A stretch of DNA of 64,000 bases from Aplysia californica (Eukaryota > Mollusca > Gastropoda > Aplysiida > Aplysiidae), in contig NW_004797880.1 in the NCBI RefSeq assembly GCF_000002075.1, positions 375,941 to 439,940 on the forward strand, in the 5' to 3' direction. Positions 62,000 through 64,000 of this stretch are shown here, one piece after another (the stretch's first letter is position 1; each line of letters begins with the position of its first letter). The notes under the pieces were generated by a model, which worked only from the letters and a program-made list of their open reading frames with translations, made no database searches and was not told the DNA's origin. Position numbers and translations under genes: made by a program.

Positions 62000-62185
62000 G
62001 TTTAGGACATTTTTTAGGCAGGCTTCAACTCTGCCTGTCAGGGCTAACCCGGGCTGAGAGGGATGCAACGTCTCAACAGAAAGACGAAACAACTCAACAA
62101 AAGTCCTCCCCACATAGGGATCGTACTTGAGTTTTCTGTGTATGAGGACAAAGGGCCCGAACCCGAACACCACTGATGCCTCACT
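62000..62185 (-). mobile_element. SINE family C, antisense copy
   Basis: On the minus strand it contains GTGGGGAGGACTTTTGTTGA, TCTTTCTGTTGAGACGTTG, CATCCCTCTCAGCCCGGGTT and GTTGAAGCCTGCC, the family C body. The only clearly antisense family C copy in Argonaute. Confidence 0.75.
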
Positions 62186-63502
62186 AGACCCTTCCGCCTT
62201 CCTTTCTTTTAATTGAACTGATAACCAAAGTAAATAGAACAAGACAAGTAAAGAGTTACTAACAGTACAAATAAGGCTGTACTCTAGGCAAGGACAGCGG
62301 GGGGGGGGGGCTAAAGTCAAAATTGTCCACGGTGGCCACCGATTGTTGGAACAGAATATGTGATTGTTACAAACAGATAGGTGTCTTGGACAGTGTTTTG
62401 ATAAGATTTAACAAACACGAGGGGGAAGTGGCTGTTTGTTCAGGCAATTGTCTAGGGGACAGGTGGCCATTAGATCGGATTCAACTGTCAATGCTTCTCT
62501 CGTGGAGCCATTCAAAAATGGGGCTGAGGAATTGAAATGTAGGTTCAATTTAGAAAGATGTAGGTTTTTGTTTAATTTGCATCTTGAGGTAAACAAGAAA
62601 AGTGTGAGCCAGTCATATCTGCACCGTCGCTTTTGCATCCCACTTCACATGTTGATGACTGAAATATAAGATTGCCTTCTGCGTCATTACTCTCTGGTGT
62701 AAAACTTCTATAGTCACATTATATTTACCCATCTCTCTGGCTTTCCCTCTATTTACGCGTTGCGTTTGTATTTCCTTTCACTTTGTTTACTGGTTAATTT
62801 GTAATGCAGTGGTTATCCTTGCTATGCACAGGGTTTTCCTTTCCTCTCTAAGTCACAAAGAAGTAAGTTTTTCGGTATACCGAACTTGAGGTCAGTGTGA
62901 TATGCAATGCATTTCTGTCCTCTCTAAGCCCGACAGAAAAGGTCTTGATGCAACTATGATGCACACTTGTGTATGTTTATTTGTTTTTGTTTGGTCGATG
63001 CTGTTGGTTAAAAGCTTTCAGTGTGTAAAGTCTCATTTTGACACAGGGTAGGACAAAAAGCAGTATGATGTATTTGGCAAGTATCCAATATTGAGTCTGC
63101 TGGCAGGTCCATATTTGAGGCCTCTGCACAGTGGAGTAAGAGGGTCCCCTTTGCCTTGCCTCCAGCAGTCATCTGCTCTCAACTTCATGTCAAGAAATGA
63201 GAGGCACTTTTTTAATTATCGAAATGCAGCTATCGGTTGGTCATAACTTCCGATGTGGAACGGGTTTTGAGCAGTTGCGGAATTTGACAAAAATGATGTG
63301 GCATTCCTTTTCAGCCTGATTTTCCAGGGACAGTCTTGTTACAGATTTAAAAAGTGGAATTTGAGATGTTTTTCAAGCTTGGCAGTGTGACTGGTCTGAG
63401 GGTTGGCTTGATATTTATGCACATCGCCATAATTCCCAAACCATGTCACATTTCCTCTTCACACAGAGGTGTATTCACACCACCCATGCTCACGCATTCA
63501 TA

Positions 63503-63552
63503 TTCACACACATACACACACACACATGCGCGCGCGCGCACACACATGCGTA
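63503..63552. repeat. (CA)n/(CG)n patch
   Basis: CA repeats flank a short alternating GCGC run, a smaller version of the array at 2785-3170. Confidence 0.9.
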
Positions 63553-63675
63553 AATCCACACATATGCCCACATGCTTACACTTTCACTCACATGCACACA
63601 CACTCATGTACACATACTTGAACACAAATGTGTGTACATTGTTTGTCTAAGAAGTGAAAGAATAGCTGTGGTAGG

Positions 63676-63688
63676 ATATATATATATA

Positions 63689-63751
<63 letters not shown>
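63676..63751. repeat. (AT)n microsatellite
   Basis: About 76 bp of alternating AT with one interruption (CT at about 63691). The Tyr/Ile frame across it is an artefact. Confidence 0.97.
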
Positions 63752-63755
<4 letters not shown>

Positions 63756-64000
63756 GCACACATAACATCCACCATATAAGAATTATTTGCTTTCATTGGT
63801 AGGGGGCATGAAATGTTTGAGAAAAGCGCAAAATGTTAAAGTGTAGCTGTTGTTTTTTTCACTGATTTTGATTAGACTGTACTTAGTTGTATTCTAAGAA
63901 TGATTTTTAAAAATTATGAACAACTTAATGCGAAGACTGTATTTAGTTTTATTCTAAGACTGATTTTTTTTATTATGAACAGCTTAATGCTAAGAGACAA

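Larger units (their letters stand above)
58713..64000 (+). other. AGO1: last visible Argonaute intron, running off the window
   Basis: 5.3 kb searched for the terminal exon (an acceptor followed by a Ser-Gly/Glu-rich stretch ending MYFA and a stop) without success. It holds a hAT-like MITE, a SINE C copy and simple repeats. Open frames such as 60279-60518 and 61366-61671 show no family resemblance. Confidence 0.7.

Overview
This is animal nuclear DNA. It is AT-rich, full of short interspersed repeats, microsatellites and homopolymer runs, and its genes have many small exons and long introns. Two conserved host genes are recognisable by translation. The Argonaute reads most like the AGO1 (microRNA) type of protostomes. 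Together with the repeat texture this suggests a lophotrochozoan, most likely a mollusc (possibly a gastropod). That placement is inference, because no species-diagnostic sequence was identified.

Layout. Positions 1 to about 7.7 kb are gene-poor: long GA, CA/CG and CT arrays, copies of SINE-like repeats, and one CpG-rich patch ending in a splice donor. RPL19 (60S ribosomal protein L19) lies on the minus strand, with transcript start near 16717, ATG at 16689 and stop at 7742. It has six coding exons encoding 193 residues, and the first exon holds only five coding bases behind a 5' TOP leader. From 16.7 to 20.6 kb there is an intergenic stretch between head-to-head genes, with a (TTC)n array and two tandem copies of a tRNA-derived SINE. 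From 20620 to the right edge, on the plus strand, lies an Argonaute gene. I assign 24 coding exons, covering about 890 residues. Only the last exon (about 38 residues) is missing, and it should lie beyond 64000.

The Argonaute gene is the interesting part. It has all four slicer residues (D, E, D, H) and the MID 5'-phosphate pocket. It carries two in-frame 123-bp exons (48012-48134 and 50533-50655) encoding alternative versions of the same 41-residue L2-linker segment, which look like a mutually exclusive pair. At the position of human AGO2 Ser387 one version has Asp and the other Asn. A 30-bp microexon with excellent splice sites (56650-56679) would insert ten residues into the PIWI domain, just after the first catalytic Asp region. 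Three tiny phase-1/phase-1 exons (30, 42 and 48 bp) build the N-terminal tail. The gene therefore has the capacity for several Argonaute isoforms that differ at the tail, the linker and the slicer domain. A degenerate minisatellite starts at one of its splice donors.

Repeats. I recognise several families by comparing copies within the window: a tRNA-headed SINE (family A); a roughly 175-bp SINE-like element sharing the 3' tail of A (family B, about 13 copies, all in the sense orientation of the nearest gene); two further tRNA-headed SINEs (C and E); a MITE with about 40-bp terminal inverted repeats (D); a 518-bp element with palindromic ends and a perfect 9-bp target duplication inside Argonaute intron 1; and two hAT-like MITEs. 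I saw no retroviral, LTR or Polinton element, no CRISPR array, no intact tRNA or rRNA gene, and no convincing snoRNA.
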